A stretch of 64,000 nucleotides of DNA, from positions 1 to 64,000 of the forward strand of contig NZ_CAMDCK010000004.1 in NCBI RefSeq assembly GCF_945890115.1, in the 5' to 3' direction. The stretch is from Sphingorhabdus sp. EL138. Lineage in GTDB: Bacteria > Pseudomonadota > Alphaproteobacteria > Sphingomonadales > Sphingomonadaceae. The stretch's first letter is position 1; every line of letters starts with the position of its first letter. Of the stretch, positions 56,360 through 64,000 are shown piece by piece. The notes beneath the pieces were generated by a model that was given only the letters and a program-made list of their open reading frames with translations, ran no database searches and was not told the DNA's origin. Position numbers and translations under genes: made by a program.

Positions 56360-58519
56360 ATGAAAACCGCCCCGCTTCTTGCCATATCCGCAAGCATAAC
56401 GGCATTGTCACTAGCTTTGGCGGCGCCAGCATATGCGCAGCCAAGCAATGCAGCCGCGACGGAAGCCAAAGCTCAGTCCGACGATTTTCACGGGACAGAG
56501 GATATCGTGGTCACCGCGCCGTTTGTTGAACGGCTCGACATTCTTTCCGGCACGTCTGCGATTTCAGGCGAAGTGCTCGCCGAAAAAACGCGCGCGCAAT
56601 TGGGCGATATACTCACCAGCCTGCCCGGCGTTTCGGCGACGAGCTTCTCCCCCGGCGCATCGCGTCCCGTACTGCGTGGCTATCAAGGGAACCGCGTCGC
56701 TGTTTTAACGGACGGTATCGGCAATATCGACGCGTCCAATACATCGGCGGACCATGCGGTGACCATCGACACCTTGACGGTCGAACGGATTGAAGTGCTG
56801 CGCGGCCCCGCCGTCCTGTTGTTCGGCGGTCAGGCCGTGGGCGGCGCAGTCAACGCGCTCGACAAACGGATTCCACGATCCATCCCGGACGAAGACTTCC
56901 ACATCGACGCCTTGGCCGGATATGGCAGCGCTGCACGCGACTGGTCTGGCGGCGCGTCGATTGATATGCCGATCACCGACCGAGTCATCGTCCATCTCGA
57001 CGGCAGCTACCGCAACAGCGATGATCTGCGCACCGGCGGCTATATTCTCTCCCCCAATTTGCGCGCGGAGATGCTGGACTTCGCTGGCGAGGAAGCAAGT
57101 GAAGGCCATCTGGAAGAAGCCACCGAGGCCCGCGATTTGGCGGATCAGCGCGGCCGCATTCCCAACAGCGCAGTGAAAAGCTGGACCGCTGGCGTTGGCA
57201 TCGCCTTTATCGACGACAATGGCAATCTTGGCGTGTCTTACAGCATTTACGACACAAATTACGGTATCCCTGCCCGTCCCGGCGCATCCCATGCGCATGC
57301 GCATGCGGACGAAGAACATGCAGAAGACGAAGAACATGTAGAAGGCGAAGCGCCCGTCACCATTGGCTTGCGGCAATATCGCGTCGACTTTCGCGGTGAA
57401 GTCAATTTGGGCGATGGCTTGTTTGAAAAACTACGCTTGCGCGCGGGCTACGCCGATTATACCCATACTGAATTTGAAGGTGACGAAGTCGGCACCGTCT
57501 TTAACAGCCAAGGTATCGAGGCGCGCGCGGAATTTGTGCAGAATGACCGCAACGGCTGGCGCGGGGCAAGTGGCGTCCAATATCAGACCCGCGATTTCGA
57601 AGCCATTGGTGCCGAGGCCTTCGTTCCGCCCAACATTACGCAGCAATTTGGCATGTTCACCTTGCAGGAATATACCAAAGGCAATCTGGATGCCGAAGTC
57701 GCTTTGCGTTTTGACACCGCAGATCTGCGCGCTGACACTTTGGGCTTAACGCGCTCGTTCAACAATATCTCCGCCGCATTTGGCCTTGGCTATCATATTG
57801 GCGAGCTAAAGATCGGCGCGAATATCTCGCGGACTGGCCGCGCACCAGCGGTGGAGGAGTTATCTTCCAACGGACCGCATATCGCGACGCAGGCCTATGA
57901 AATCGGCGATCCCGATCTGAAAAGCGAGCGCGCTTGGAATGGCGAACTCTACGCACGGTACGAAACGCCGGGCACCGCGTTCAGCGCAACGCTATACACC
58001 AACCGCTTCGACAATTTCATTTATGAGGCCGAGACTGGCGACAGTGAAGATGATTTGCCGGTGTTCCAATATTTCCAAAATGACGCCAAGGTTTGGGGTG
58101 TCGAATTTCAGGCGTCCACGCGCCTCGCCAGCTTTGGCAGTTCGAACCTGTCGGTCGATGGCGTTGCGGATTATACACGCGCCAAAATCTCCTCCGGTGG
58201 CGGCGATGTCCCGCGCATCCCGCCCTTGCGTTTATTGGGCGGGCTTAAGTTGACCAATGCACGTTTTGACCTGCGCGGCGAAGTCGAATTCAGCGACGAC
58301 CAGACGAAGACGGCAGTGTTTGAAACGCCAACTGATGGCTTTACTTTGGTCAATGCTTCGGCGACTTGGCGGCCATTCGGGCGGGATCGCAACATTGCAC
58401 TGATTGCGTCAGCGAACAATATCTTCGACGTAACCGCCCGCCGTGCCGCCTCCTTTACCAAGGATTTCGTGCCTTTGACCGGTCGTGATTTCCGGGTAAC
58501 GGCGCGCGTTAGTTTCTGA
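56360..58519 (+). CDS. ZnuD-like TonB-dependent receptor with His-rich loop
   Basis: This 719-aa outer-membrane receptor starts with a signal peptide ending AYAQ (about residue 28). The plug domain runs from about 45 to 170 (EDIVVTAPF, a TonB-box-like start, then LPGVSATSFSPGASRPVLRGYQGNRVAVLTDGI and GNIDASNTSADHAVTIDTL). The beta barrel ends RRAASFTKDFVPLTGRDFRVTARVSF with a terminal Phe. A His/Asp/Glu-rich loop (HAHAHADEEHAEDEEH) lies near residues 311-328. The His-rich loop, ZnuD-like plug sequences and the upstream Zur-box match support zinc uptake across the outer membrane. Copper or nickel remains possible. The gene stands alone, divergent from cysK. Confidence 0.88.
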   Translation: MKTAPLLAISASITALSLALAAPAYAQPSNAAATEAKAQSDDFHGTEDIVVTAPFVERLDILSGTSAISGEVLAEKTRAQLGDILTSLPGVSATSFSPGASRPVLRGYQGNRVAVLTDGIGNIDASNTSADHAVTIDTLTVERIEVLRGPAVLLFGGQAVGGAVNALDKRIPRSIPDEDFHIDALAGYGSAARDWSGGASIDMPITDRVIVHLDGSYRNSDDLRTGGYILSPNLRAEMLDFAGEEASEGHLEEATEARDLADQRGRIPNSAVKSWTAGVGIAFIDDNGNLGVSYSIYDTNYGIPARPGASHAHAHADEEHAEDEEHVEGEAPVTIGLRQYRVDFRGEVNLGDGLFEKLRLRAGYADYTHTEFEGDEVGTVFNSQGIEARAEFVQNDRNGWRGASGVQYQTRDFEAIGAEAFVPPNITQQFGMFTLQEYTKGNLDAEVALRFDTADLRADTLGLTRSFNNISAAFGLGYHIGELKIGANISRTGRAPAVEELSSNGPHIATQAYEIGDPDLKSERAWNGELYARYETPGTAFSATLYTNRFDNFIYEAETGDSEDDLPVFQYFQNDAKVWGVEFQASTRLASFGSSNLSVDGVADYTRAKISSGGGDVPRIPPLRLLGGLKLTNARFDLRGEVEFSDDQTKTAVFETPTDGFTLVNASATWRPFGRDRNIALIASANNIFDVTARRAASFTKDFVPLTGRDFRVTARVSF

Positions 58520-58651
58520 TCAACCGATAGTGTTCATGCAACCCCACCAAGGGGCTATTTCGATGATCGCGCGCTAAAAAACGGAACCTCCGCGTGATCG
58601 GTGGGTTAGCCTGCTAGGCCTAATTTGTGGGCCAAGCTCTTGGAGAATATC

Positions 58652-58774
58652 ATGCGCAAAATTGCAACGATCATCCTGCTTTCAGTATCCTTGCTGGCAG
58701 CAGCCTGCAACACCGTCAAGGGCTTGGGCGAAGACATTGAATCCGTCGGCGAAGCCGGTGACCGCGCTACGTGA
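58652..58774 (+). CDS. Entericidin A/B family small lipoprotein
   Basis: This 40-aa protein has a lipoprotein signal (MRKIATIILLSVSLLAAAC) with the lipid Cys at 20, then NTVKGLGEDIESVGEAGD. The block NTVkGlGeDIe..G is the entericidin hallmark. A TTGGAG ribosome site lies 7 bases before the ATG. Entericidins are paired toxin/antidote lipoproteins in E. coli, but single copies like this are common in alphaproteobacteria with unclear roles. It is too short for routine gene calling and is easily missed. Confidence 0.88.
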   Translation: MRKIATIILLSVSLLAAACNTVKGLGEDIESVGEAGDRAT

Positions 58775-58879
58775 TAGATGGCCGGTCGTAGTGACACGAA
58801 GGGCTGCAGGGGAACTTCTGGCCCTTTTTGGTTTATCATTCTGGGTCATTCTGAATACCCCTTGCCGTCTGAGTATAGG

Positions 58880-59010
58880 CGTCATCCTGAACTTGTTTGA
58901 CCGATGGTCACTTCGTTCCAGGATCCATTTATCCATTCTGGTTAGGGGCGTGCTGCGCGATGGACCCTGGAGCCGAAGGCTGGCAAAGCCAAAACAAGTT
59001 TAGGGTGACG
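58880..59010. repeat. Imperfect long inverted repeat (dispersed palindromic element)
   Basis: The left arm begins CGTCATCCTGAACTTGTTT and carries TTCCAGGATCCAT; the right arm carries ATGGACCCTGGAGCCGAAGG and ends AACAAGTTTAGGGTGACG. The two are inverted copies of one another with several mismatches, about 130 bases in total. Partial copies lie at 58846-58856 (gtcattctgaa) and 59021-59031 (tcagggtgacg). The sequence resembles the gtcatcctgaac type of intergenic palindromic repeat common in alphaproteobacterial genomes. It fills most of the 312-base gap between the entericidin and tatC. Confidence 0.7.
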
Positions 59011-59086
59011 TTATGGGTGGCTCAGGGTGACGGAGCGGAGAAGGAAGAGAGGTTAAGGATATAGGACGAAGGCTAGGTTGCCAAAC

Positions 59087-59854
59087 CTACAGCATAGCCT
59101 CTTCAACGGCCTCCGCCTTTTTACGGCGGCGGCGGGTGAACCAGATAGCAATCAGAGCCAGCTCGTATAATATACACAAGGGGATCGCGAGCAGCAATTG
59201 CGACACAACATCCGGCGGCGTGAGGACGGCGGCAACGGCGAAGGCACCGACAATGGCATAGCGCCGCGCGCCCCTAAGCTGTTCCAGCGTGACAATCCCT
59301 GCCCGCTCCAACAACATCAGCAACACCGGCAGCAAAAACGAAATGCCAAAGCCAAAAATGAACTTCATCACGAAATTGAGATAATTGTCGACACCCGGAA
59401 GCGCCTGTTGCTCCACACCGCCAACAGTGCCGCCAAAGCCAAGCAAATATTCCAGCGCGACGGGGATCGCCATATAATAAGCCATGGACGCGCCAGTGAT
59501 AAACAAGACCGGCGTTGCAAGCAAAAATGGCAGAAATGCACGTTTTTCTTTGCTGTAAAGACCGGGGGCAACGAAGCGCCATAACTGCGTTGCGAATACC
59601 GGGAAGGAGAAGAAGGTAGCGGCAAAAAACGCGACCTTAATCTCGACGAAAAATGCCTCGAATATTGCGGTATAAATTAGTTTCGTCTGACCCGATGCGA
59701 GCAAAGGCTGCACAAGAAAGCCAAAGATCGGCCGCGCGAAATAGAGGCTGATGCCAAAAGCGATGGCGAGCGCCAAAAAGCTCCAGAGCAAGCGGCTGCG
59801 CAGCTCAATCAAATGATCAAGCAAGGGCATTTTGCTGTCGTCGATATCGCTCAT
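59087..59854 (-). CDS. tatC: Sec-independent protein translocase TatC
   Basis: TatC is the six-helix core of the twin-arginine translocase that recognises Tat signal peptides. The 255-aa protein begins with the conserved MPLLDHLIELRSRLLWS, has ETKVAFF-like EIKVAFFAATFFSFPVF, FVAPGLYSKEKRAFLPF and the C-terminal TPPDVVSQLLLAIPLCILYELALI. It overlaps tatB by 4 bases. Confidence 0.97.
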   Translation of the reverse strand: MSDIDDSKMPLLDHLIELRSRLLWSFLALAIAFGISLYFARPIFGFLVQPLLASGQTKLIYTAIFEAFFVEIKVAFFAATFFSFPVFATQLWRFVAPGLYSKEKRAFLPFLLATPVLFITGASMAYYMAIPVALEYLLGFGGTVGGVEQQALPGVDNYLNFVMKFIFGFGISFLLPVLLMLLERAGIVTLEQLRGARRYAIVGAFAVAAVLTPPDVVSQLLLAIPLCILYELALIAIWFTRRRRKKAEAVEEAML

Positions 59855-60183
59855 GTCTTGGTCGCCGTTTCGGCTGGCGGGGTGTCAGCCGGTGCTTCTT
59901 CTAAATGTGCTTCAGCATCATCACCAACAACGTCTGCGCGTGGATCAGCCGGATGCGCGCGCATGATGCGGTCGTTTTCGGCCTTCCACTTTTTCTCCAA
60001 TTCTTCGAGTTCCGACTGACGCACCATTTCGTCAAAGCCAGACCGGAAATGCGAGGCGACACCGCGCGCTTTGCCCACCCATTTGCCGACAAAGCGCAAG
60101 GCCTTTGGCAAATCCTTTGGCCCAATGACCAAAAGCGCCACCAGGACGACAAGCAACAGTTCGGATGACGCGATGTCAAACAC
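59851..60183 (-). CDS. tatB: Sec-independent protein translocase TatB
   Basis: TatB works with TatC in the receptor complex for folded Tat substrates. The 110-aa protein has the N-terminal helix MFDIASSELLLVVLVALLVIGPKDLPKALR, the conserved Gly-Pro hinge, then an amphipathic helix (VGKARGVASHFRSGFDEMVRQSELEEL). A charged, Ala/Pro-rich C-terminus ends it. tatA lies 47 bases upstream and tatC overlaps its end. Confidence 0.95.
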   Translation of the reverse strand: MFDIASSELLLVVLVALLVIGPKDLPKALRFVGKWVGKARGVASHFRSGFDEMVRQSELEELEKKWKAENDRIMRAHPADPRADVVGDDAEAHLEEAPADTPPAETATKT

Positions 60184-60230
60184 GTCAATCCCCCGGCATC
60201 GAGGGTGAATGATTCAGCACTATCAATGGC

Positions 60231-60452
60231 TTAGCTTTGAGTCTTGTCAGTCTGCTTTTCAGCGTCAACGACCGTATTTGCGCCAATTTGCGGCGGCGCC
60301 TTAGGGGCTTCGTCCTCTTCGGTCATACCTTTTTTAAAGCTTTTAATCCCTTTGGCGACGTCGCCCATCATGTCGGAAAAACGGCCCTTGCCGAACAAGA
60401 GCAACACCAAAATGCCAACAATCAGCCAGTGCCAGATGCTAAAACCACCCAT
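60231..60452 (-). CDS. tatA: Sec-independent protein translocase TatA
   Basis: TatA forms the size-variable part of the Tat channel. The 73-aa protein has the membrane helix [18 protein letters not shown], the [24 protein letters not shown] amphipathic helix, and an acidic tail. It begins the tatABC run, 57 bases after scpB in the same direction. Confidence 0.95.
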   Translation of the reverse strand: MGGFSIWHWLIVGILVLLLFGKGRFSDMMGDVAKGIKSFKKGMTEEDEAPKAPPQIGANTVVDAEKQTDKTQS

Positions 60453-60509
60453 TTCAAACTCCTAACGGGGCGCGCCCCGGATGTTGCGACCCTTATGTCC
60501 CTACCCTAT

Positions 60510-61115
60510 TTAAGCGTTGTTTTCATCAATTGCCAGTTCGGCGTCACTTTCTTCGCCAGTAAACAGCATTTCACTTATTGCGCTATCAATCGGGTCCAGC
60601 AAACCAGCGGCTTTGAGGTCCGCGATACCAGGCAAATCCTTGCGGCTGGTCAGGCCGAAATGCGTCAGGAAATTTGGCGTCGTGGCGAAGAGCAATGGAC
60701 GCCCCGGCACTTCGCGGCGGCCAGCAGGGCGCACCCACCCCGCCTCCATCAAAACATCAAGCGTGCCTTTCGAAATCTGCACACCGCGAATGGCCTCAAT
60801 CTCGGCGCGGCTGACGGGCTCATGATAAGCGATGATCGCCAATGTCTCGACCGCTGCGCGGCTGAGCTTGCGGCTTTCCTCCCGTTCGCGACGCAGCAAA
60901 TGCGCAAGATCAGCGGCCGTTTGGAAATGCCACGTCTTGCCGCGCCGGACCAGTTCAATGCCGCGGCCTTCATAATGTTCCGAAAGGTGCGTGAGCGCCG
61001 CCGCGACATCGACGCTATCCCCGACATAGCTGCGTATCTGTTCGACGGTCATCGGCTGATCGCTGGCGAACAAGGTCGCCTCCACCGCGCGCAGGTCTCG
61101 GTCGGTTTCGATCAT
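60510..61115 (-). CDS. scpB: Segregation and condensation protein B
   Basis: ScpB is the winged-helix accessory subunit (kite protein) of the SMC-ScpAB condensin used in chromosome organisation. The 201-aa protein has VEATLFASDQPMTVEQI, ALSHLSEHY-like ALTHLSEHYEGRGIELVRRGKTWHFQTA, RKLSRAAVETLAIIAYHEPVSRAEIEAIRG and a second winged helix. An acidic C-terminus follows. It overlaps scpA by 4 bases. Confidence 0.95.
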   Translation of the reverse strand: MIETDRDLRAVEATLFASDQPMTVEQIRSYVGDSVDVAAALTHLSEHYEGRGIELVRRGKTWHFQTAADLAHLLRREREESRKLSRAAVETLAIIAYHEPVSRAEIEAIRGVQISKGTLDVLMEAGWVRPAGRREVPGRPLLFATTPNFLTHFGLTSRKDLPGIADLKAAGLLDPIDSAISEMLFTGEESDAELAIDENNA

Positions 61116-61906
61116 CTTGCCTTTTTCCGCACCATCAATGGCGCAAAAGTTGCCTCTTGCTGCAAATCGGCAATCCCACGTTTGGCAAGTTCCAAGGCCG
61201 CGACAAAGCTGGAGGCCAGAGCGGATTTACGCAAAGCTGGGTCCGCCGTCGGCGGCAGAAACGCATGTATCGCGGTCCAGTCAATCGCACGGCCAATCAT
61301 GGCCGATACACGCTCCAACGCTTGTTCCAGCGTCATAACTTGGCGTTTTTTCACGATGTGCATGGCAGGCGCGGTGCGCGCGTTGATTTGGCCATAAGCG
61401 GTGATGAGCTCAAAATAATCGCATTCCCACGCCCGCGCCTTGACCACGCGCAACCCTTCGGGTGTGCCGCGCAAGAACACGTCGCGGCCAATCCGGTCGC
61501 GGGCCATCAACCGTGCGCCGCTGTCACGCATGGTATTCAGCCGCTCCAGCCTTAATTGCAGGCGCAATGCAAGTTCCTCCGGCGACGGGTCAATCGTCGG
61601 GTCCTTCGGCAGCAACAATGCTGATTTGAGATAAGCCAACCACGCCGCCATCACCAGATAATCGGCAGCGAGTTCAAGCTTCAACGCGCGCGCCTCATCA
61701 ATGAATATCAGATATTGTTCGACCAAGGCCAAGATAGACAATTGCCGCAAATCCACCTTTTGGTTGCGGGCGAGCGCGAGCAACAGGTCCAACGGCCCTT
61801 CCCAGCCGTCAATATCGATGGTCAGAACATCGGGGCCTAACGCGACACTGGCCGCGCTCTCGTCGCGGAGGGCATCCTCTGCGTCAAAGAGCATTGACCC
61901 AGTCAT
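61112..61906 (-). CDS. scpA: Segregation and condensation protein A
   Basis: ScpA is the kleisin that bridges the two heads of the SMC dimer. The 264-aa protein has the N-terminal SMC-neck binding domain FEGPLDLLL-like GWEGPLDLLLALARNQKVDLRQLSILALVEQYL, AADYLVMAAWLAYLKSALLLP and a C-terminal winged helix (TFAPLMVRKKAR end). The start overlaps the nagZ stop by 4 bases. No smc gene is in the window. Confidence 0.95.
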   Translation of the reverse strand: MTGSMLFDAEDALRDESAASVALGPDVLTIDIDGWEGPLDLLLALARNQKVDLRQLSILALVEQYLIFIDEARALKLELAADYLVMAAWLAYLKSALLLPKDPTIDPSPEELALRLQLRLERLNTMRDSGARLMARDRIGRDVFLRGTPEGLRVVKARAWECDYFELITAYGQINARTAPAMHIVKKRQVMTLEQALERVSAMIGRAIDWTAIHAFLPPTADPALRKSALASSFVAALELAKRGIADLQQEATFAPLMVRKKAR

Positions 61907-62952
61907 GCCGCGCCCGTGGACCCGCCTGTAAGCTTTGTCTGCGTGTCGGCCAAGGCCAGCAACTGGTCCCGCTTGTCCAACAGATGCGCCAAGCGGTCGG
62001 CATCAAACGGCACAGACGGCAGGGCCATCGCGCGGTCAAGGCGGGCGCGGGCAGCCGGCGTAATTTCGGGCAGATTAGCTGCTATCGCGACCATTTCGTC
62101 CAACCGCCCCCAGCAATTGAGCGCAAGATCACAGCCCGCCTGAACACAGGCCAAAGCACGGCTTGCAACATCGCCTTGCAACGCGTTCATATCGAGATCG
62201 TCGCTCATCAACAGGCCGTCAAAACCGACCTGCCCGCGAATAACCGTATCAATGACAAAGCGCGACATGGTTGCGGTGTGCGCATTGTCCCAAACATCAT
62301 AGACAACATGGCCCGTCATGCCCATCGCGGCGCTGTTCAGCGCACGAAAAGGGGCAAGGTCTTGTTCCAGCTCGGCCTCGGTTGCGGTGACATGTGGCAG
62401 ATCGTGATGGGTATCGACCGTGGCGCGCCCCTGCCCGGGCATATGCTTTACAACGCCGATGACGCCGCCCAAGGCAAGGCCATCAAGGATAGCGCGGCCC
62501 AACGCCGCCACGCGCATCGGGTCGCTGCCTAAGGCGCGGTCGCCAATGGCGGAATGCGTGTCGGGCACGCGGACATCGAGGACGGGTAAGCAATCAACAT
62601 TGATGCCGACTTCGTTCAGCGAGAGCGCAATAGCCTCCGCATTACAACGTGCTGCCTCAATCGCGGTGATGGGCGCGATGTCATATAGCGCATCAAATGC
62701 CCCGCCAGCGGGAAAATCAGGCCAGACCGGCGGACGCATCCGCGCGACACGGCCGCCCTCTTGATCAATCAGGATGGGCACATTGTCGCGCCCGTGCAAG
62801 GTCCGCAAGCTGTCGGTCAGCGCGCGGACCTGCGCCCGATCTTCGATATTGCGTTTGAACAGAATATAGCCTGCTGGCTCGACATCGCGAAACAGGCGTT
62901 TTTCATCATCCGTCAGGGTCAGGCCCGATAGGCCAAATATTACCGGTTTCAT
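61903..62952 (-). CDS. nagZ: Beta-N-acetylhexosaminidase (peptidoglycan recycling)
   Basis: NagZ removes GlcNAc from GlcNAc-anhydroMurNAc-peptides in the cytoplasm. The 349-aa GH3 enzyme has IDQEGGRVARMRPP, FAIGDRALGSDP-like IGDRALGSDPMRVA and the catalytic loop KHMPGQGRATVDTHHDLP, where Asp and His of DTH form the general acid/base dyad. GLLMSDDLDMNAL carries the nucleophile Asp. The usual KHFPGHG is KHMPGQG here, with Gln for His; the dyad is intact. It is the first gene of a nagZ-scpA-scpB run typical for this group. Confidence 0.94.
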   Translation of the reverse strand: MKPVIFGLSGLTLTDDEKRLFRDVEPAGYILFKRNIEDRAQVRALTDSLRTLHGRDNVPILIDQEGGRVARMRPPVWPDFPAGGAFDALYDIAPITAIEAARCNAEAIALSLNEVGINVDCLPVLDVRVPDTHSAIGDRALGSDPMRVAALGRAILDGLALGGVIGVVKHMPGQGRATVDTHHDLPHVTATEAELEQDLAPFRALNSAAMGMTGHVVYDVWDNAHTATMSRFVIDTVIRGQVGFDGLLMSDDLDMNALQGDVASRALACVQAGCDLALNCWGRLDEMVAIAANLPEITPAARARLDRAMALPSVPFDADRLAHLLDKRDQLLALADTQTKLTGGSTGAA

Positions 62953-63026
62953 AAGCGAATGCTAAGCCTGCCGCCGCTGCAAGGCAAGCATGGAGCGGCG
63001 GGAAGTGGCGCTTTAGCTGTGTATAA

Positions 63027-63533
63027 TTACCGGATTGCGCCCAAGAAATCCAACTTACCCAAAGGCACACCCTTCATCCGCAATAGCGCATAGGCCATGC
63101 TGAGATGAAAGAAGAAATTGGGAATGGCAAAGCCGTGGACGTAGGTGTTGCCAGTGAAGGGAATATCGCCGCTGGGCGTAGTCAGCACGACCTTTGCATC
63201 TTCGCGCGCCTCAAAACCATCGGGCGATGCGGCTTGCAGAAAGGATATGGCCTTGGCCACGCGCGCTTGAACATCGTCATAGCTGGCTTCATCATCGGCC
63301 CAAGGCTGGTTTTCAACTTGGCCGACGCGGACCGCAACAAACTTGGCGGTATCGGTGGTCATCTGCACTTGCTTCGTCAGCGGGGCCATGTCGTCGATCA
63401 GCCGCGTATCGAGCAATTCAGCCAAATCCATGCCCTGTTCCGCAGCAAAAGCCTTAGCCTTTTCGAGCATGTTCGACAGGTTTTTCAAGCCGCGGATGAA
63501 GGCGGGAACGGAGACATCGTATAAAGCAGGCAT
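63027..63533 (-). CDS. DUF1993 domain protein
   Basis: This 168-aa protein resembles the DUF1993 family (PF09351). Its blocks are VPAFIRGLKNLSNMLEKAKAFAAEQGMD, LIDDMAPLTKQVQMTTDTAKFVAVRVGQVENQPW, and the C-terminal YVHGFAIPNFFFHLSMAYALLRMKGVPLGKLDFLG. The fold is a four-helix bundle of the DinB type in related proteins, with His residues that could bind metal. No function is known. It sits between nagZ and the SPOR gene and is probably transcribed alone. Confidence 0.85.
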   Translation of the reverse strand: MPALYDVSVPAFIRGLKNLSNMLEKAKAFAAEQGMDLAELLDTRLIDDMAPLTKQVQMTTDTAKFVAVRVGQVENQPWADDEASYDDVQARVAKAISFLQAASPDGFEAREDAKVVLTTPSGDIPFTGNTYVHGFAIPNFFFHLSMAYALLRMKGVPLGKLDFLGAIR

Positions 63534-63695
63534 ATTCTTTTCCTCGGGACGTTTGGCGCTATTTAAGTTGCTATTTGAAACGCTTCAACATGAAAAAGCG
63601 GGCAGTGCGCCGTGTTAAAAAAGGAAATGCTAGGTTGCCCGAATATGAGCGCCAGTTAAGCATGACGAGAGAATGTGTGGCGTCGCGCCAGAAAC

Positions 63696-64000
63696 CTACC
63701 GCACGACCAGGCAATTCTCACCCGCGACCTTCAGTTTTGCGCAGAGTTGCTGCGCTTCGGTTGAATTGGCGGTTACGGCTTGCAGGCGGAACACCGTGCG
63801 CCCGCCTTCGACATTGGCTTGGGCAATCTTGCGGTTCATGCCTGCCAAAAAGCCGAAGCGCTTGTTCAGACCAGTCCATGCCGCTTCGGCCTTGGCGGAA
63901 TCGCCGAACGCTCCAAGCTGCACCAAGACAGCATTTGCAGGCGCGCTGTTGGTTGCAGAAGGGGTCGCTGGTTTTGCCGCCACCGACTGGGGTGCCGCGA
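63696..64000 (-). CDS. SPOR domain protein, C-terminal part (cut by window edge)
   Basis: The open frame continues past the right edge, so the start is not seen. The visible residues are an Ala/Pro-rich linker (AKPATPSATNSAPANA) and a SPOR domain (VLVQLGAFGDSAKAEAAWTGLNKRFGFLAGMNRKIAQA ... FRLQAVTANSTEAQQLCAKLKVAGENCLVVR) that binds denuded septal glycan. A SPOR gene upstream of nagZ is the common order in alphaproteobacteria; here a DUF1993 gene lies between them. An internal GTG at 63983 is not a likely start because the linker is open upstream. Confidence 0.8.
   Translation of the reverse strand, partial: AAPQSVAAKPATPSATNSAPANAVLVQLGAFGDSAKAEAAWTGLNKRFGFLAGMNRKIAQANVEGGRTVFRLQAVTANSTEAQQLCAKLKVAGENCLVVR

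Noticed and set aside
58540-58570. Short hairpin CCCC-ACCAA-GGGG after the TonB receptor as terminator
   Set aside because: Stem of four pairs and only a weak T-stretch, too little to call.
60237-61397. Long plus-strand open frame (386 codons) antisense to tatA, scpB and scpA
   Set aside because: It lies opposite three well-identified genes, has no recognisable domain, and its codons mirror theirs.

Overview
The window looks like chromosomal DNA of an alphaproteobacterium, most likely a sphingomonad (Sphingopyxis/Sphingorhabdus-like). This is inferred from protein resemblance, the gene order of the division cluster, the split glycine dehydrogenase, meso-DAP type peptidoglycan genes and a small entericidin lipoprotein. 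I ran no database search. No tRNA, rRNA or CRISPR array was seen.

Layout. (1) 1-8.5 kb is accessory in character. The 5' end of an IS481-like transposase lies at the left edge. It is followed by a BaeS/BaeR-like two-component pair, a convergent operon of two YHYH-domain exported proteins and a HupE/UreJ-type membrane protein, and an AT-rich orphan membrane histidine kinase. The section ends in about 1 kb of decayed DNA with degenerate repeats and an IS3-family transposase remnant. (2) 8.5-26 kb holds sulfate activation (cysD, fused cysNC, cysQ), an S41 protease lipoprotein, an ABC1/UbiB-type kinase, ahpC-ahpF, a two-gene RND efflux system, wecB and ugd for nucleotide sugars, and an acyl-CoA ligase. 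(3) 26-33.4 kb, all on the minus strand, has dGTPase-like and SDR genes, a tandem glycine riboswitch, then gcvT-gcvH-gcvPA-gcvPB and a coupled DUF938 methyltransferase. (4) 33.4-53.7 kb is a complete dcw cluster read leftward from mraZ to ftsZ, followed by a TPR/SPOR protein. Fourteen consecutive junctions from mraZ to ftsA overlap by 1 or 4 bases. (5) 54-64 kb has a DUF4350 protein, a small membrane protein, cysK, a ZnuD-like TonB receptor under a good Zur-box match, an entericidin, and nagZ-scpA-scpB-tatA-tatB-tatC with a DUF1993 gene and the end of a SPOR gene.

How it fits together. The dcw genes make and polymerise peptidoglycan precursors and build the FtsZ ring. The nearby SPOR proteins and nagZ act on septal or recycled peptidoglycan. 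cysDNC/cysQ and cysK lie on the same route from sulfate to cysteine. The glycine riboswitch should switch on glycine cleavage when glycine is plentiful. The best candidate for an undescribed system is the YHYH-YHYH-HupE operon facing the BaeSR-like pair inside the IS-flanked segment. Its parts point to envelope metal handling, but no function is established by the sequence.
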